From a bacterium (GTDB lineage Bacteria; Sysuimicrobiota; Sysuimicrobiia; Sysuimicrobiales; Segetimicrobiaceae), in the NCBI GenBank assembly GCA_035307765.1, contig DATGHU010000034.1, positions 346,230-410,229 on the forward strand: a DNA stretch of 64,000 nucleotides, written 5' to 3'. The notes under the pieces were generated by a model. That model saw only the letters and a program-made list of their open reading frames with translations, searched no databases and had not been told where the DNA came from. Position 1 is the stretch's first letter, and each line of letters starts with the position of its first letter. The position numbers and the translations under genes are program-made. Positions 9,631-19,143 of the stretch are shown piece by piece.

Positions 9631-10572
9631 GTGGAGTATCTGCCTCTGGGTCGAACCGGCACGAAGGTCTCGGCGATCGGGCTCGGCACCAACTCGTTCG
9701 GCGGACGCGCCGACCGCACCACGTCGATCGCGATCCTGCACCGAGCGCTCGATGCCGGGATCACCCTCATCGACACGGCGAACATCTATACCGCCACGGC
9801 GTCGGAGACGATCATCGGGGAAGGGCTGAGGGGCCGGCGCCATCATGCGTTCCTCGCCACCAAGGGCGGCATGAAGATGGGAGAAGGTCCCAACGACCAC
9901 GGGTCGTCGCGGGTCCACCTGATGCGCGAGTTGGAGGGAAGCCTGAAGCGTCTAGCGACGGACTACGTCGATCTCTACCAGATCCACGCCTGGGATGACG
10001 ACACCCCGGTCGAGGAGACCCAACGCACGCTTGACGACATGGTGCGGGTTGGCAAGGTTCGCTACATCGGCGCGTCCAACTATGCGGCCTGGCAGCTCTG
10101 CAAAGCGCTGTGGGTCAGCGACCGGCGCGGCTTCGTTCGATTCGAATCGGTCCAGCCCTCCTACTCGCTGGCCGACCGGGCGGTCGAGCGCGAGCTCGTC
10201 CCCTTCTGCCGCGATCAGGGGATCGGGGTGATCGCCTACTTCCCGCTCGCCGGCGGGATCCTCACCGGCAAGTACCGCCGCGGGCAGCAGCCCCCGAAGG
10301 GGTCCCGGGTCCTCACCCAGCCGCAGTTCGCCAAGCAGATCAGCGAGGCCAGTCTCACCCTGGCGGAAGATGTCGTCGGCCTCGCCGGCGAGGCGCGCTG
10401 CACGCCGTCTCAACTGGCGCTGGCGTGGCTGGTTCGGCAGCCCGCGGTCTCAAGCGCCATCGCCGGGGCGACCTCGGTGGCTCAGCTGGAAGAGAACCTC
10501 GCGACCCTGGACGTGAAACCCGCCGACGGCGTGCTCGCCCGCCTGGAGGAAGTGAGCCGCCCGTTCATGTAA
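9631..10572 (+). CDS. Aldo/keto reductase
   Basis: 313 residues from GTG 9631, preceded by AAGGAG at 9619-9624. The start gives the usual MEYLPLGRTGTKVSAIGLGT opening. The catalytic tetrad is visible: Asp and Tyr in DTANIYTATASE, Lys in ATKGG and His in YQIHAWDD. It is an NADPH-dependent cytoplasmic oxidoreductase of the family that reduces aldehydes or ketones, related to the YghZ/potassium-channel-beta group by its overall pattern. The substrate is unknown. It stands alone, divergent from the DNA glycosylase gene. Confidence 0.92.
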   Translation: MEYLPLGRTGTKVSAIGLGTNSFGGRADRTTSIAILHRALDAGITLIDTANIYTATASETIIGEGLRGRRHHAFLATKGGMKMGEGPNDHGSSRVHLMRELEGSLKRLATDYVDLYQIHAWDDDTPVEETQRTLDDMVRVGKVRYIGASNYAAWQLCKALWVSDRRGFVRFESVQPSYSLADRAVERELVPFCRDQGIGVIAYFPLAGGILTGKYRRGQQPPKGSRVLTQPQFAKQISEASLTLAEDVVGLAGEARCTPSQLALAWLVRQPAVSSAIAGATSVAQLEENLATLDVKPADGVLARLEEVSRPFM

Positions 10573-10755
10573 CCCCGGCGCTTCCGGTGCCGGCGCACCG
10601 GATGCAGGTGCGGGCCCGACCTCCTTCATCGTGTCGTACTTCGCCGCACACCCGGCGTGCGTGATGGCGGTCATGAACTCATCCGCCATAGACCGCCCGT
10701 CCCGCCGACGCCAGCGACGTCATCGAGCCCCCGCGCTCCGCACCGAGCCTCTCGC

Positions 10756-11802
10756 TTAGGGGACCAGCACGATCTTCCCGAAGTGCTCGCGGGCTTCGAA
10801 GATTCGGTGGGCTTCGCGGATCTCCGACAGGGGCAGCACGGCGTGGATGATCGGGGCAAGGGTCCCTCGGAAGACCAGCTCCATCACGGTGCGGAAATCG
10901 GTGACGCTGCCGTGGGGGGCGCCGAGAATCTGGCGGTGGCGTTGGTAGATCTCCCGGATATCGATGTTCGGGCGCTCTCCCCCCGTCGCACCGCAGATGA
11001 CCATCCGTCCGCCCGACCGCAGGCTGCGGATCGACTCCGGCCACGTCGGGGCGCCGACCGGGTCGGCGACGACGTGCACGCCGAGCGGCGCCAGGTCCCG
11101 GACCCGCTCGCTGAACTGCGGGAACTCCGTCCGATCGATCGGGACGGCACCGAGGTGCTCAGCCTTCCGCGCTTTCTCGGGGCCTCCCACCAGCGCGAAC
11201 ACCCGAGCGCCGGCGTGGATCCCGATCTGGAGCGCCGCGCTGCCGACCCCGCCCGACGCCCCGACCACGAGCAGGTCCTCCCCGACACGCAGCCGGCCCG
11301 TGGTCACCAGCATCCGCCATGCCGTCGTGAAGCAGACCGGCGCGGCCGCCGCCTGTTCGAATCCTATCCCATCGGGGATCGGGAAGAGGTTGCCGACGGG
11401 GACTACGGTGAACTCCGCCATCCCGCCGGGGGTGTGCTCGCCGAAGATGCGGTACTCCCGGCACATCGACTGCTCGCCCGAGAGGCAGAACTCGCAGCGC
11501 CCGCAGCAGAGAATCGAGTCGACCACCACTCTATCGCCGGCCGCCACCTGAGCGACGCCGGGCCCGACCTCCTCGACGGTGCCGGCGACATCGACCCCGC
11601 TAATCGTCGGCAGGCGCTGCTCCCGCCACGGGTAGACGGGGCGGCCTCCGGGCGGACCGCTGCGCGCCCAGACGTCGAGGTTATTGAGGGCGACCGCGCG
11701 CACGCGCACGAGCGCCTCGCCCGGCCCCGGCGACGGGACCGGGATCTCATCTAGACGAAGCGAGTCGATTCCGCCGTGCTGGCGAATGACAACCGCCTTC
11801 AC
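10756..11802 (-). CDS. Medium-chain dehydrogenase/reductase (quinone oxidoreductase-like)
   Basis: 348 residues from GTG 11802, whose GTGA overlaps the stop of the upstream binding-protein gene; the protein then begins like VKAVVIRQHGG homologues. The Rossmann motif is VVGASGGVGSAALQIG. Four cysteines in CCGRCEFCLSGEQSMC match the structural zinc lobe. The catalytic-zinc Cys and the GHE motif of alcohol dehydrogenases are absent (NNLDVWARSG and ISGVDVAGTV instead), so a zinc-independent quinone or enone reductase is more likely. It is the last gene of the ABC/M20 operon, and its link to the transported compound is unknown. Confidence 0.88.
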   Translation of the reverse strand: MKAVVIRQHGGIDSLRLDEIPVPSPGPGEALVRVRAVALNNLDVWARSGPPGGRPVYPWREQRLPTISGVDVAGTVEEVGPGVAQVAAGDRVVVDSILCCGRCEFCLSGEQSMCREYRIFGEHTPGGMAEFTVVPVGNLFPIPDGIGFEQAAAAPVCFTTAWRMLVTTGRLRVGEDLLVVGASGGVGSAALQIGIHAGARVFALVGGPEKARKAEHLGAVPIDRTEFPQFSERVRDLAPLGVHVVADPVGAPTWPESIRSLRSGGRMVICGATGGERPNIDIREIYQRHRQILGAPHGSVTDFRTVMELVFRGTLAPIIHAVLPLSEIREAHRIFEAREHFGKIVLVP

Positions 11803-13418
11803 TGCGGGGCCGCCACCCACGCGTACGGGTCGAAGTCATACACCCCGGACACATCGGTCAGCACGTTGCTCATCCGCTTGGAGATCGCCGTGAGGGCGTT
11901 GTTGTAATAGAGGACGATGACGGGCAACTGGTCGGCAAAGGTCTCCTGGAACTGGTCGTAGACCTGGCGCCGTTTCGCCGGGTCCGCGGTCTTGACCCCT
12001 TCGTCCAGCAATTGGTCCATTTGGGCGATGGAATGGAAGCTGAAGTTGTACTGGCCGCCGGTCCGGTACTGGGAGGAGACGTCGGGATCGGCGGTTCCGG
12101 TCCAGCCCACCAGCGCCATATCGAAGTTCCCGCTGCGCATCGCCGCAATGTGCGTGGGGAAGTCGGATTTTTGGATGTCGGTCTTGACCCCGACCGCCAC
12201 CAGGTTCTCCCGGATGATCTCGGACGACCGCTCGCGGACGATGTTCCCGATCGGCACGCGCAGGGTGAGGGTCCGGTTTGGATCCCACCCCGCCTCCTGC
12301 AGCAGCGCCTTGGCCTGGTTGGGATCGTACGGCCACGGCTTCACCTTCTTGTCGAAGTACGGATTCGTGGGCGGAATCGGCCCCTCCGCGATCTGCCCCT
12401 GCCCCTTCAACAACTGGCTGACGATCAGCGGGCGGTTGATCGCCTCGGCGAGGGCCCGCCGCACCCGCTTGTCCTGCAGAAACGGCCGCTTCCAGTTGAC
12501 CACCAGATACTGGTACCCGGGAGCGGGAAACGAGATGGTCTGCAGGCCGCTCATCGTCTTGACCCGATCCCAATCGTCGATCAGGATCTCCCCGATTCCG
12601 AACCCCGCCGTGATGTCCAGATCGCTGCGCTGCAGCTGCGCCAGCATCGTCGTCGGTGGGATAATGCGGACAAAGACCCGCCGCACGCGGGGCGCGCCCA
12701 GATGATAGCTGTCGTTGGCGGCCAACTCGATAAACTCATCCGGCCGGTACTGGACGAACTTGAACGGACCGTCGCCCACGGTCGGGTGCATAAAGAACGG
12801 GTGCTTGGCCAGCTGATCGGGCGGCACATCCCCCAGCACGTGCTTCGGCAGGATGTAAACGTTCGCGCCAAACTTCTCCAGGAATCCCGCCGGATCGACC
12901 GGGACGCTGGTCTTGATCTCGATCGTCTTCGGGCCGAGGACCCGGACTCCGAGCTGCGCCCCGGGCGCCCGCTTCCCGCGGACGTCGAGCCCGGCGATGT
13001 CGGCGATGTTGGCCCCGCGGTTGGTCTCGGTCTTGGGGTCGCTGATGGTCATGATGGTAAACAGCACATCGTCTGCCGTCACCGGCTGCCCGTCGTGCCA
13101 GGCGGCTTTGGGATGGATCGTAAAGGTGTAGGTCTGGTGGTCGGCTCCCACCTCCCACCGGCTGGCCAGGGCGGGACTGAACTTCAGCTGGTTGTTGTCG
13201 AGGCGCGCCGAGACCAGCCCGGTGAACATGAAATGGATGGGGTAAAACCCATACGAACTGTCGGTGTTGATGGGGTTGAAGTTGTTCGGGGGACTCCACA
13301 TTCCGCTGACCACGACCAGCCCCGACTTTGGGGCACCCCTCACCCCGGCCGGCAGTGTCAACGCGATCATCAGCGCGACGATCACGGCGGTCACGGGTCC
13401 AGTTCGAATCCTGTTCAT
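11799..13418 (-). CDS. ABC transporter substrate-binding protein, oligopeptide family (second system)
   Basis: 539 residues from ATG 13418, with AGGAGG at 13424-13429. The N-terminus is a signal peptide (MNRIRTGPVTAVIVALMIAL), likely cut after GVRGA; there is no lipobox. Family signs include YTFTIHPKAAWHDGQPVTAD and VGDGPFKFVQYRPDEF. It is encoded downstream of its two permeases rather than upstream as in the first system. The two binding proteins share the fold but their N-terminal halves differ clearly, so they probably bind different ligands. The gene overlaps the oxidoreductase gene by 4 bases. Confidence 0.93.
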   Translation of the reverse strand: MNRIRTGPVTAVIVALMIALTLPAGVRGAPKSGLVVVSGMWSPPNNFNPINTDSSYGFYPIHFMFTGLVSARLDNNQLKFSPALASRWEVGADHQTYTFTIHPKAAWHDGQPVTADDVLFTIMTISDPKTETNRGANIADIAGLDVRGKRAPGAQLGVRVLGPKTIEIKTSVPVDPAGFLEKFGANVYILPKHVLGDVPPDQLAKHPFFMHPTVGDGPFKFVQYRPDEFIELAANDSYHLGAPRVRRVFVRIIPPTTMLAQLQRSDLDITAGFGIGEILIDDWDRVKTMSGLQTISFPAPGYQYLVVNWKRPFLQDKRVRRALAEAINRPLIVSQLLKGQGQIAEGPIPPTNPYFDKKVKPWPYDPNQAKALLQEAGWDPNRTLTLRVPIGNIVRERSSEIIRENLVAVGVKTDIQKSDFPTHIAAMRSGNFDMALVGWTGTADPDVSSQYRTGGQYNFSFHSIAQMDQLLDEGVKTADPAKRRQVYDQFQETFADQLPVIVLYYNNALTAISKRMSNVLTDVSGVYDFDPYAWVAAPQ

Positions 13419-13523
13419 CGTCGCCTCCTTGAATGGGTGGCCCGTCTTTCGATGACCCCGTTCGTCGTTCCTCTGCGGTGGCCGGGCCCCACCTCGAGAG
13501 GTGTGGGGGGAATGTGCCGGCGG

Positions 13524-14429
13524 TCAGAGCTTGAGGCTCGGATCCAACGCGTCGCGCAGGCCGTCGCCGACAAAGTTGATCGTCAGCACCGAGATCAGGA
13601 TCATGAAGCCCGGCGGCACCCACAGCCACGGCAATCGCTCCAACACCGTCAACGACTGAGCATCGGTGAGCATGTTCCCCCACGACGGGGTGGGAGGTTG
13701 CACGCCTAACCCCAGGAACGAGAGCGAGGCCTCCACCAGGATCGCGTTGGCCGTGCCGAACGTGGCGGCGACGAGCACCGGAGCGAGCGCGTTGGGGAGA
13801 AGATGGCGTTCGATCACGCGCGCGTCCGACGCGCCGCTCGCCCGGGCGGCCTGGACAAACTCCGATCCGCGGAGGGACAGGAGCTGCCCCCGCACCAGGC
13901 GCGCGACCCCCGGCCACCCCAGCAGGCCGAGCACGATGATGATGTTCCAGAGGCTGGGCCGCCCGAAGATGCTCACCGCAAACAGGATGATGATCAGCGG
14001 GGGAAAGGACAGCACGATATCCATCAGCCGGCTGAGGGCCACGTCGATCACGCCGCCGTGGTAACCCGCCAGCGCGCCAACCGAGGTCCCGATCACCACG
14101 TACATCGACACGGCCAGGAGGCCCACCGTCAACGAGACCCGGGCCGCGTAGATCAGCCGGCTGAGGACGTCGCGGCCGACGCTGTCCGTGCCGAGCGGGT
14201 GCGCGCGCGACGGAGAGGCCTGGAACGCCCCCGTATCGATCGCCGTCGGGCTGTGCGGAGCGACGAAAGGCGCGGCCAGGGCGAGCCCGCCGATGGCCAC
14301 CAGCACACCCAGGCTGACCACCGCCAAGTGGTGGCGCAGGAATCGCCTGAGCGCCAGGGCCCAGAAAGACATGCCGCGGGGCGGGTGCGCGGCCGTCCCC
14401 GCGACCGGAGGCGACAGGGCGTCACCCAT
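13524..14429 (-). CDS. ABC transporter permease, DppC/OppC type (second system)
   Basis: 301 residues with the DppC layout: one N-terminal helix (HLAVVSLGVLVAIGGLALAA), then the HPLGTDSVGRDVLSRLIYAA motif, further helices and an EAA loop (EFVQAARASGASDARVIERH). It pairs with the DppB-type protein at 14540 and the binding protein at 11799. About 110 bases separate it from the upstream permease, longer than elsewhere in the operon, with no obvious gene in the gap. Confidence 0.93.
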   Translation of the reverse strand: MGDALSPPVAGTAAHPPRGMSFWALALRRFLRHHLAVVSLGVLVAIGGLALAAPFVAPHSPTAIDTGAFQASPSRAHPLGTDSVGRDVLSRLIYAARVSLTVGLLAVSMYVVIGTSVGALAGYHGGVIDVALSRLMDIVLSFPPLIIILFAVSIFGRPSLWNIIIVLGLLGWPGVARLVRGQLLSLRGSEFVQAARASGASDARVIERHLLPNALAPVLVAATFGTANAILVEASLSFLGLGVQPPTPSWGNMLTDAQSLTVLERLPWLWVPPGFMILISVLTINFVGDGLRDALDPSLKL

Positions 14430-14539
14430 CGACCCGGCCCGCGCGGATCTGCCCCGTGCGCGATCCCGGATTCGGGCCCCCCCCGGCGAGCCCCCCCGGC
14501 TCTCTGCGCATGCCCGGTGCGGGCGTTCGGGCGCCGGCG

Positions 14540-15490
14540 TCAGTCATAGTGAATTCTCGGATCGACCAGCGAGTAGGCGACGTCGGCGAAAAGGTTCCCC
14601 GCGATCACGAGCACCGCGCTGATCAAGGTGATGCCCATCAGCACCGGGTAGTCCCGCTGACTGATCGCCTCGATCGTCAGCCGTCCCATGCCCGGCCACT
14701 CGAATACTTGCTCGGTGATCACCGCGCCGGCGAGCAACACCGGAATCTGCAGCCCGGCGAGCGTAATCACTGGGAGCAGCGCGTTGCGGAGCGCGTGCCG
14801 CCAGAGGACGGTGATCTCGTCCAGCCCCTTGGCCCGCGCGGTGCGGACGTACTCCTGTCCCAGCACCTCGAGCATGCTGGAGCGGACGTATCGCGTGAGG
14901 GCCCCTGCGCCGGCCACCGCGAGCACCGTCGCCGGCAGGATGAGGTGAAGCGCCGCGTCGCCGAGGCCGCCCTCGCCCCCCAAGGTCATCGTTCCCCCGG
15001 TGGGCAGCCAGCGCAGTTGCAGGGCGAAGACGTAGATCCCCACCAGTCCGAGAAAGAACGTCGGCAGGCTGATGCCCAGGAACGCGAACAGCGTCGCCAG
15101 ATAGTCGATCCACGTGTAGCGGCGGGTGGCCGCCAGCACCCCGGCGGGGACGGCGATCAGGTACGAGAGGAGCAGCGCGCTGACGGCGAGCGCGAGGGTC
15201 GGGGTCACCCGCTCACCGATCCGCTGGGCGACCGGAGCCCCGCTGCTGAACGAGTAGCCGAGGTTGCCGCGGATCACCTCGTTGAGCCAATGAACGTAAC
15301 GCAGGTAGACGGGCTGATCCAACCCGAAGGCGTGCCGCTTGATCTCCACGTCGGCCTCGCTCATGTTCGGGCTGATCTCCATCTGCGCGGGATCCCCCGG
15401 GGTGAACGAGAGGATGGCGTAGCTGAGGACGGTGACGCCGAACAGGATCGGCAGCGTGATCAGGATCCGCCGCAGCAGGTACCGCTGCAT
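14540..15490 (-). CDS. ABC transporter permease, DppB/OppB type (second system)
   Basis: 316 residues from ATG 15490, giving the usual MQRYLLRRILITLPILFGV opening; a GTG at 15505 is the alternative. The motif AILSFTPGDPAQM and the EAA loop EYVRTARAKGLDEITVLWRH are typical. It starts 22 bases after the M20-like gene, consistent with one transcript carrying peptidase, permeases, binding protein and oxidoreductase. No ATPase subunit is encoded alongside. Confidence 0.93.
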   Translation of the reverse strand: MQRYLLRRILITLPILFGVTVLSYAILSFTPGDPAQMEISPNMSEADVEIKRHAFGLDQPVYLRYVHWLNEVIRGNLGYSFSSGAPVAQRIGERVTPTLALAVSALLLSYLIAVPAGVLAATRRYTWIDYLATLFAFLGISLPTFFLGLVGIYVFALQLRWLPTGGTMTLGGEGGLGDAALHLILPATVLAVAGAGALTRYVRSSMLEVLGQEYVRTARAKGLDEITVLWRHALRNALLPVITLAGLQIPVLLAGAVITEQVFEWPGMGRLTIEAISQRDYPVLMGITLISAVLVIAGNLFADVAYSLVDPRIHYD

Positions 15491-15511
15491 GCCACCCCGC
15501 ACCACCCGGTC

Positions 15512-16897
15512 CTAGCTGCCGGCGAACTCATAGAGGAAGCGGGCGACGGAGCGTTCGAACAGGCGCATCCCGTCGACCGTCGCGTACTCGTTCGGACTGT
15601 GCGGCCGTCCGCCGTGTCCCAATCCGCCCATGACGAACGGCTGGTTGAGCACCCGCCGGAACAGGTAGAAGGGCGCCGATCCGGCGAGGTGGGGCCAGAT
15701 CTCGGGCTCACGGGCAAGCGCGCGGATCGAGCGGATCATCGCCTGAACCGCCGGCTCGCCGACGCTCGTCTTGGCCGGGGGGTACCCCTCGTGGAAGTGC
15801 ACCTCGATGTCCTCTCGACCGAGCCCGCGGAGGTGAGCCGTGATGCGCTCGCGGACCCTCTGAGGTTCCATATCCGGTACCATCCGGACGTCCATCTTCA
15901 CCCGCACCTCGTGCGGGAGGAGCGTCTTCATCCCGGGCCCCGTGTACCCGCCCCAAACGCCGTCGATGTTCAAGGTGGGGGTGTACAGGTACTTGCGCAG
16001 GAGGGCGATGCCCTGGAGCCTGTATTTGAACCGCTCGGTATCCCACATCGCCAGCTGGGTCTCGGGGTCGAAGGTCTCGGCCAGAGCCTCCAGGAGCGCC
16101 TCGTCCTCGGCGCTCGGGGGAGCGACGTCGTCGTAGAAGCCGTCGATCCGGATCTGTTCCTCGTCATCCATCATCGTGCCGAGCGCCCGGACCAGCCGCC
16201 ACGCCGGGCTTCCGACCCAGACGGCGTTGCTGCCGTGCACCCCTCGGGTTCGCGGACCGCCCCAGGCCCCGCCCCGGCAGGTGACCTCGAAGTACTGGAT
16301 CCCCTTCACCCCGAGCCACAACACGGGCTTCCCGCGGCGGTCCTGGCAGTAGAATGCAAAGAACGTCGCGTCGGCCTCCAAGCGGTCCCGGTGCGCGTGG
16401 ATGAATCCGGGAAGGTTGCGGCTCCCCAGCTCCTCCTCCCCCTCGACGACAAACTTGACGTTGACCGGAAGGCGCCCATCGACTTGCTGGATGCTTTCCA
16501 GAACGTTGAACAGTCCGGCGAGCGGGCCCTTGGTGTTGTAGACGCCGCGCGCCACCATGCTCGCGCCTATCCCAGGCAGATCCACGACCGCCCCCTCAAA
16601 GGGCGGGACCACCCAGTCTTCGCCCTCCACCGGCTGGACGTCGTACATGCCGTAGAGGAGCAACGTCTTCGACCGGCCGGCGTCGATCGCTCCGTGGACC
16701 ACCGGCCATCCGGGGGTCGCCGCGATCTCTGCGCTCCCCCCGAGGCCGCGGATGGTGTCGCGGACCAGCACGGCCATCGCCTCCATGCCGACGCCCTCAC
16801 CGCTGATGCTGGGCTGGCGGACAAACGTCCGGACCCGCTCCAAGTGGCGGTCGAACATCTCGTCAAGGTGGGCGTCGAGGTCGACCCGATCGATCAT
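15512..16897 (-). CDS. M20-family peptidase-like protein with altered metal site
   Basis: 461 residues with the dipeptidase-type M20 layout: catalytic domain, lid domain and the C-terminal PHSPNEYA histidine motif. The catalytic glutamates are present in VVEGEEELGS. Two expected zinc ligands are changed: the usual GHYDVQP reads GMYDVQP, and the bridging Asp segment (normally D-x-K-G) reads YNTKG. It may bind metal poorly, bind a different metal, or belong to a diverged subgroup. It heads the second peptide-ABC operon, which suggests a role with the imported peptide or amide. Family call is firm; activity is uncertain. Confidence 0.85.
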   Translation of the reverse strand: MIDRVDLDAHLDEMFDRHLERVRTFVRQPSISGEGVGMEAMAVLVRDTIRGLGGSAEIAATPGWPVVHGAIDAGRSKTLLLYGMYDVQPVEGEDWVVPPFEGAVVDLPGIGASMVARGVYNTKGPLAGLFNVLESIQQVDGRLPVNVKFVVEGEEELGSRNLPGFIHAHRDRLEADATFFAFYCQDRRGKPVLWLGVKGIQYFEVTCRGGAWGGPRTRGVHGSNAVWVGSPAWRLVRALGTMMDDEEQIRIDGFYDDVAPPSAEDEALLEALAETFDPETQLAMWDTERFKYRLQGIALLRKYLYTPTLNIDGVWGGYTGPGMKTLLPHEVRVKMDVRMVPDMEPQRVRERITAHLRGLGREDIEVHFHEGYPPAKTSVGEPAVQAMIRSIRALAREPEIWPHLAGSAPFYLFRRVLNQPFVMGGLGHGGRPHSPNEYATVDGMRLFERSVARFLYEFAGS

Positions 16898-17104
16898 GCG
16901 GGGCTGCCTCCAGGGAGACGGCGCTGGCGCCTGTTCGCTACGACGCGGGGTTGGACCGGTCCTCCCCTCCGCCCGCGCCGGCGGCCCGGAACGCCGCGGC
17001 GGCCGGTCGATTGCACCGGCCGCCGTGGGGGACTCGCGACGACGTGGCTGCGGGTTCAGGCCCCTCCGGAGGCGCTCAACGCGCCGGGGGAAGGGGTGCC
17101 CCGA

Positions 17105-17800
17105 TCACCCTTCCGTCGGCATGTGCACGTACATGGACTGCAGGGCAATCCGCCCCGGGCCCGTGAAGCGGTTCCAGAAGAGGTTCGAGGCGCTCGCGAA
17201 CAACCCGGTCGAAATCTTCTGGAAAATCGTCTGCATCTGGACGGTACGGTCCTTGTACACCCACCCGCCGGGCTCGATGTCGATCTGCTCCCCTTGGCCC
17301 AGCGTGACCTCGAAGACGTTCCCGTACCCGTGGAGCCAGACGATCCCGTCCTGGCGCAGGCAGGTGAACGTGTCGATGAAGAACCCGGTTCCGCTGAACA
17401 AGATGTTCGCCGCGCCCTTCACCCGAGCGAACGTGTACTCCACCCCGTCCGTCGCGGCAAGAAACTGGTGCTCGCGGACATCGACGGCCTCCCCGATCTT
17501 CATGTGCATGGCGAAGACGTGGCCCGCCCCATCCCGGCTGAAGGCGATGCGTCCCGGGCCCTTCGCCTGCGTCATGAACACCGGCATCCCGGAGAGCACC
17601 CGCTTAAAGGCCCCCTTGAGGGGTTTCAGGCTGATCTCGACCGACGGATCCTTCCACAGGAGGATGTGGTGCTCGAAGTACACCGCCATGGCGCTGAGTT
17701 CGACGTGCAGCACGGGGACGAGCTCCCCCTGGATGTGGTAGGTGACGCCCCCAAATGTCTCGTCACGCGCCGCGGTAGGCAGCTGGGTCGGAACGGGCAT
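17105..17800 (-). CDS. AIM24 family protein
   Basis: 231 residues resembling the AIM24/TIGR00266 family throughout: VTYHIQGELVPVLHVEL near the start, GPGRIAFSRDGAGHVFAMHM in the middle and the closing GPGRIALQSMYVHM. AIM24 proteins form a tandem beta-fold related to tryptophan-RNA-attenuator proteins; their bacterial function is not established. No signal peptide or membrane segment is seen. ATG 17800 follows GGAGGT with good spacing. It appears to be a single-gene unit, divergent from the M19 dipeptidase gene. Confidence 0.88.
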   Translation of the reverse strand: MPVPTQLPTAARDETFGGVTYHIQGELVPVLHVELSAMAVYFEHHILLWKDPSVEISLKPLKGAFKRVLSGMPVFMTQAKGPGRIAFSRDGAGHVFAMHMKIGEAVDVREHQFLAATDGVEYTFARVKGAANILFSGTGFFIDTFTCLRQDGIVWLHGYGNVFEVTLGQGEQIDIEPGGWVYKDRTVQMQTIFQKISTGLFASASNLFWNRFTGPGRIALQSMYVHMPTEG

Positions 17801-18013
17801 GCGCTCGACACCTCCTCAGTGGATGCGTGCGTTGGGTACCGCACCGAGAACGCCGGACGATCGGTCCGGCCAGATCCCTAATGCCCCGGCGGAGGCTGTT
17901 CGAGACTTCCCGTAGGGAGGCGATCGACCCGTAGCCGACGGCGACCCCCGGCAGGGGTGGAGCGGCCGCGGCAGAACCAAGAGACTCGATCCGTTCAGCC
18001 GAGGGAGGCGCCC

Positions 18014-19051
18014 ATGCCGGAGCTCCACCATGATGCCGTCGTCGTCGACTGTCACAACGACCTGATTCTGCTCGTGGACCGCTGGCGCGCACTCGGCGAC
18101 CCGGGCTACTTCGGAGAGCGGGTGATCCCCTCCCTGCGGGCCGGGGGCGTCGACGTGCAGGTGGTGCCGATCTTCATGGAAGCCGAGTACGCGGCGGAGG
18201 GCGCGCTGCGGAGGGCCCTGCAGCTCATCGAGTGGGTGCACCGAGAGGCCGATGCCAACCGCGATGCCGTGGCGCTATGCGGGAGCGGCGCGGAGATCGA
18301 CGCGGCGACCGCGGCGGGAAAGATCGCCCTGGTGCTGGCGCTGGAAGGGTGCGAGGCAATCGGCAAGCAGACGGAGTTGTTTGGCACGTTCTTCCGACTG
18401 GGTGTCCGCATGGCGTCCTTTACGCATTTTGGACGCACGCTCCTGGCCGACGGAAGCGGGGAAGACGACACCGGCGGCCGGCTGACGCGCGCGGGAGTCG
18501 CCGCGGTACACGAGATGGAGCGCCTCGGGATCCTGGTCGATGTTTCGCACCTGTCCATGGCCGGGACCCAGCACGTCCTCGAGATTGCGACCCGCCCCGT
18601 GATCGCCTCGCACTCCTCTGCCCGCGCCCTGCGCGATCATCACCGAAACCTCTTCGATGACGTGTTGCGACGGATCGCGGAGACCGGCGGGGTGATCGGA
18701 GCAAACTTTTTTCCGGCCTTCGTCGCGGCGGGCAGACCCACCATCGACGACGTGGTCGATCACATCCAGCACCTGGCCGCGGTGACCGGGTGGGACCATG
18801 TGGGGATCGGCCCGGACTTCATCAAAGAGTACTACGACGAGCGGTACCCGCATCATCCGTCGCTTAAGATCGAAGGACTCGATGCCAAGATCACGATCGA
18901 GGGCCTAACCGGGCCCCAGGACCTGCCGGCGCTCACCGAGGCGCTCGTCCGCCGGGGGGTTTCGGAGGCCAACGTGCGGAAGGTCCTCGGCGAAAACTTC
19001 CTGCGCGTCTTCCGCAGCGTCTTGGGGATATCGGGCGTGGGTCGAGGATGA
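18014..19051 (+). CDS. Dipeptidase, M19 family (membrane dipeptidase type)
   Basis: 345 residues from ATG 18014, preceded by GAGGGAGG. Expected zinc ligands are visible: His-x-Asp in DCHNDLILL, Glu in LALEGCEAIG, and the histidines of ASHSSARALRDHHRN. The segment GWDHVGIGPDFI supplies the conserved Asp late in the barrel. M19 enzymes cleave dipeptides, including D-amino-acid-containing ones and some beta-lactams. There is no signal peptide, so it should be cytoplasmic. A second M19 gene lies at 29565. Confidence 0.92.
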   Translation: MPELHHDAVVVDCHNDLILLVDRWRALGDPGYFGERVIPSLRAGGVDVQVVPIFMEAEYAAEGALRRALQLIEWVHREADANRDAVALCGSGAEIDAATAAGKIALVLALEGCEAIGKQTELFGTFFRLGVRMASFTHFGRTLLADGSGEDDTGGRLTRAGVAAVHEMERLGILVDVSHLSMAGTQHVLEIATRPVIASHSSARALRDHHRNLFDDVLRRIAETGGVIGANFFPAFVAAGRPTIDDVVDHIQHLAAVTGWDHVGIGPDFIKEYYDERYPHHPSLKIEGLDAKITIEGLTGPQDLPALTEALVRRGVSEANVRKVLGENFLRVFRSVLGISGVGRG

Positions 19052-19143
19052 GGGAAGGCCTTCGACTGACCTCTCCCCGTCCGCACCGTGCCCGCCACCG
19101 TCAACGCCCTCGCTTCTTCCAGAAGACGAAGGAGTTTCTTCCC

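Noticed and set aside
14456..17881. 1141-codon plus-strand frame
   Set aside because: It lies antisense to DppB, M20-like and AIM24 genes, all with strong motifs; no domain is seen in it.
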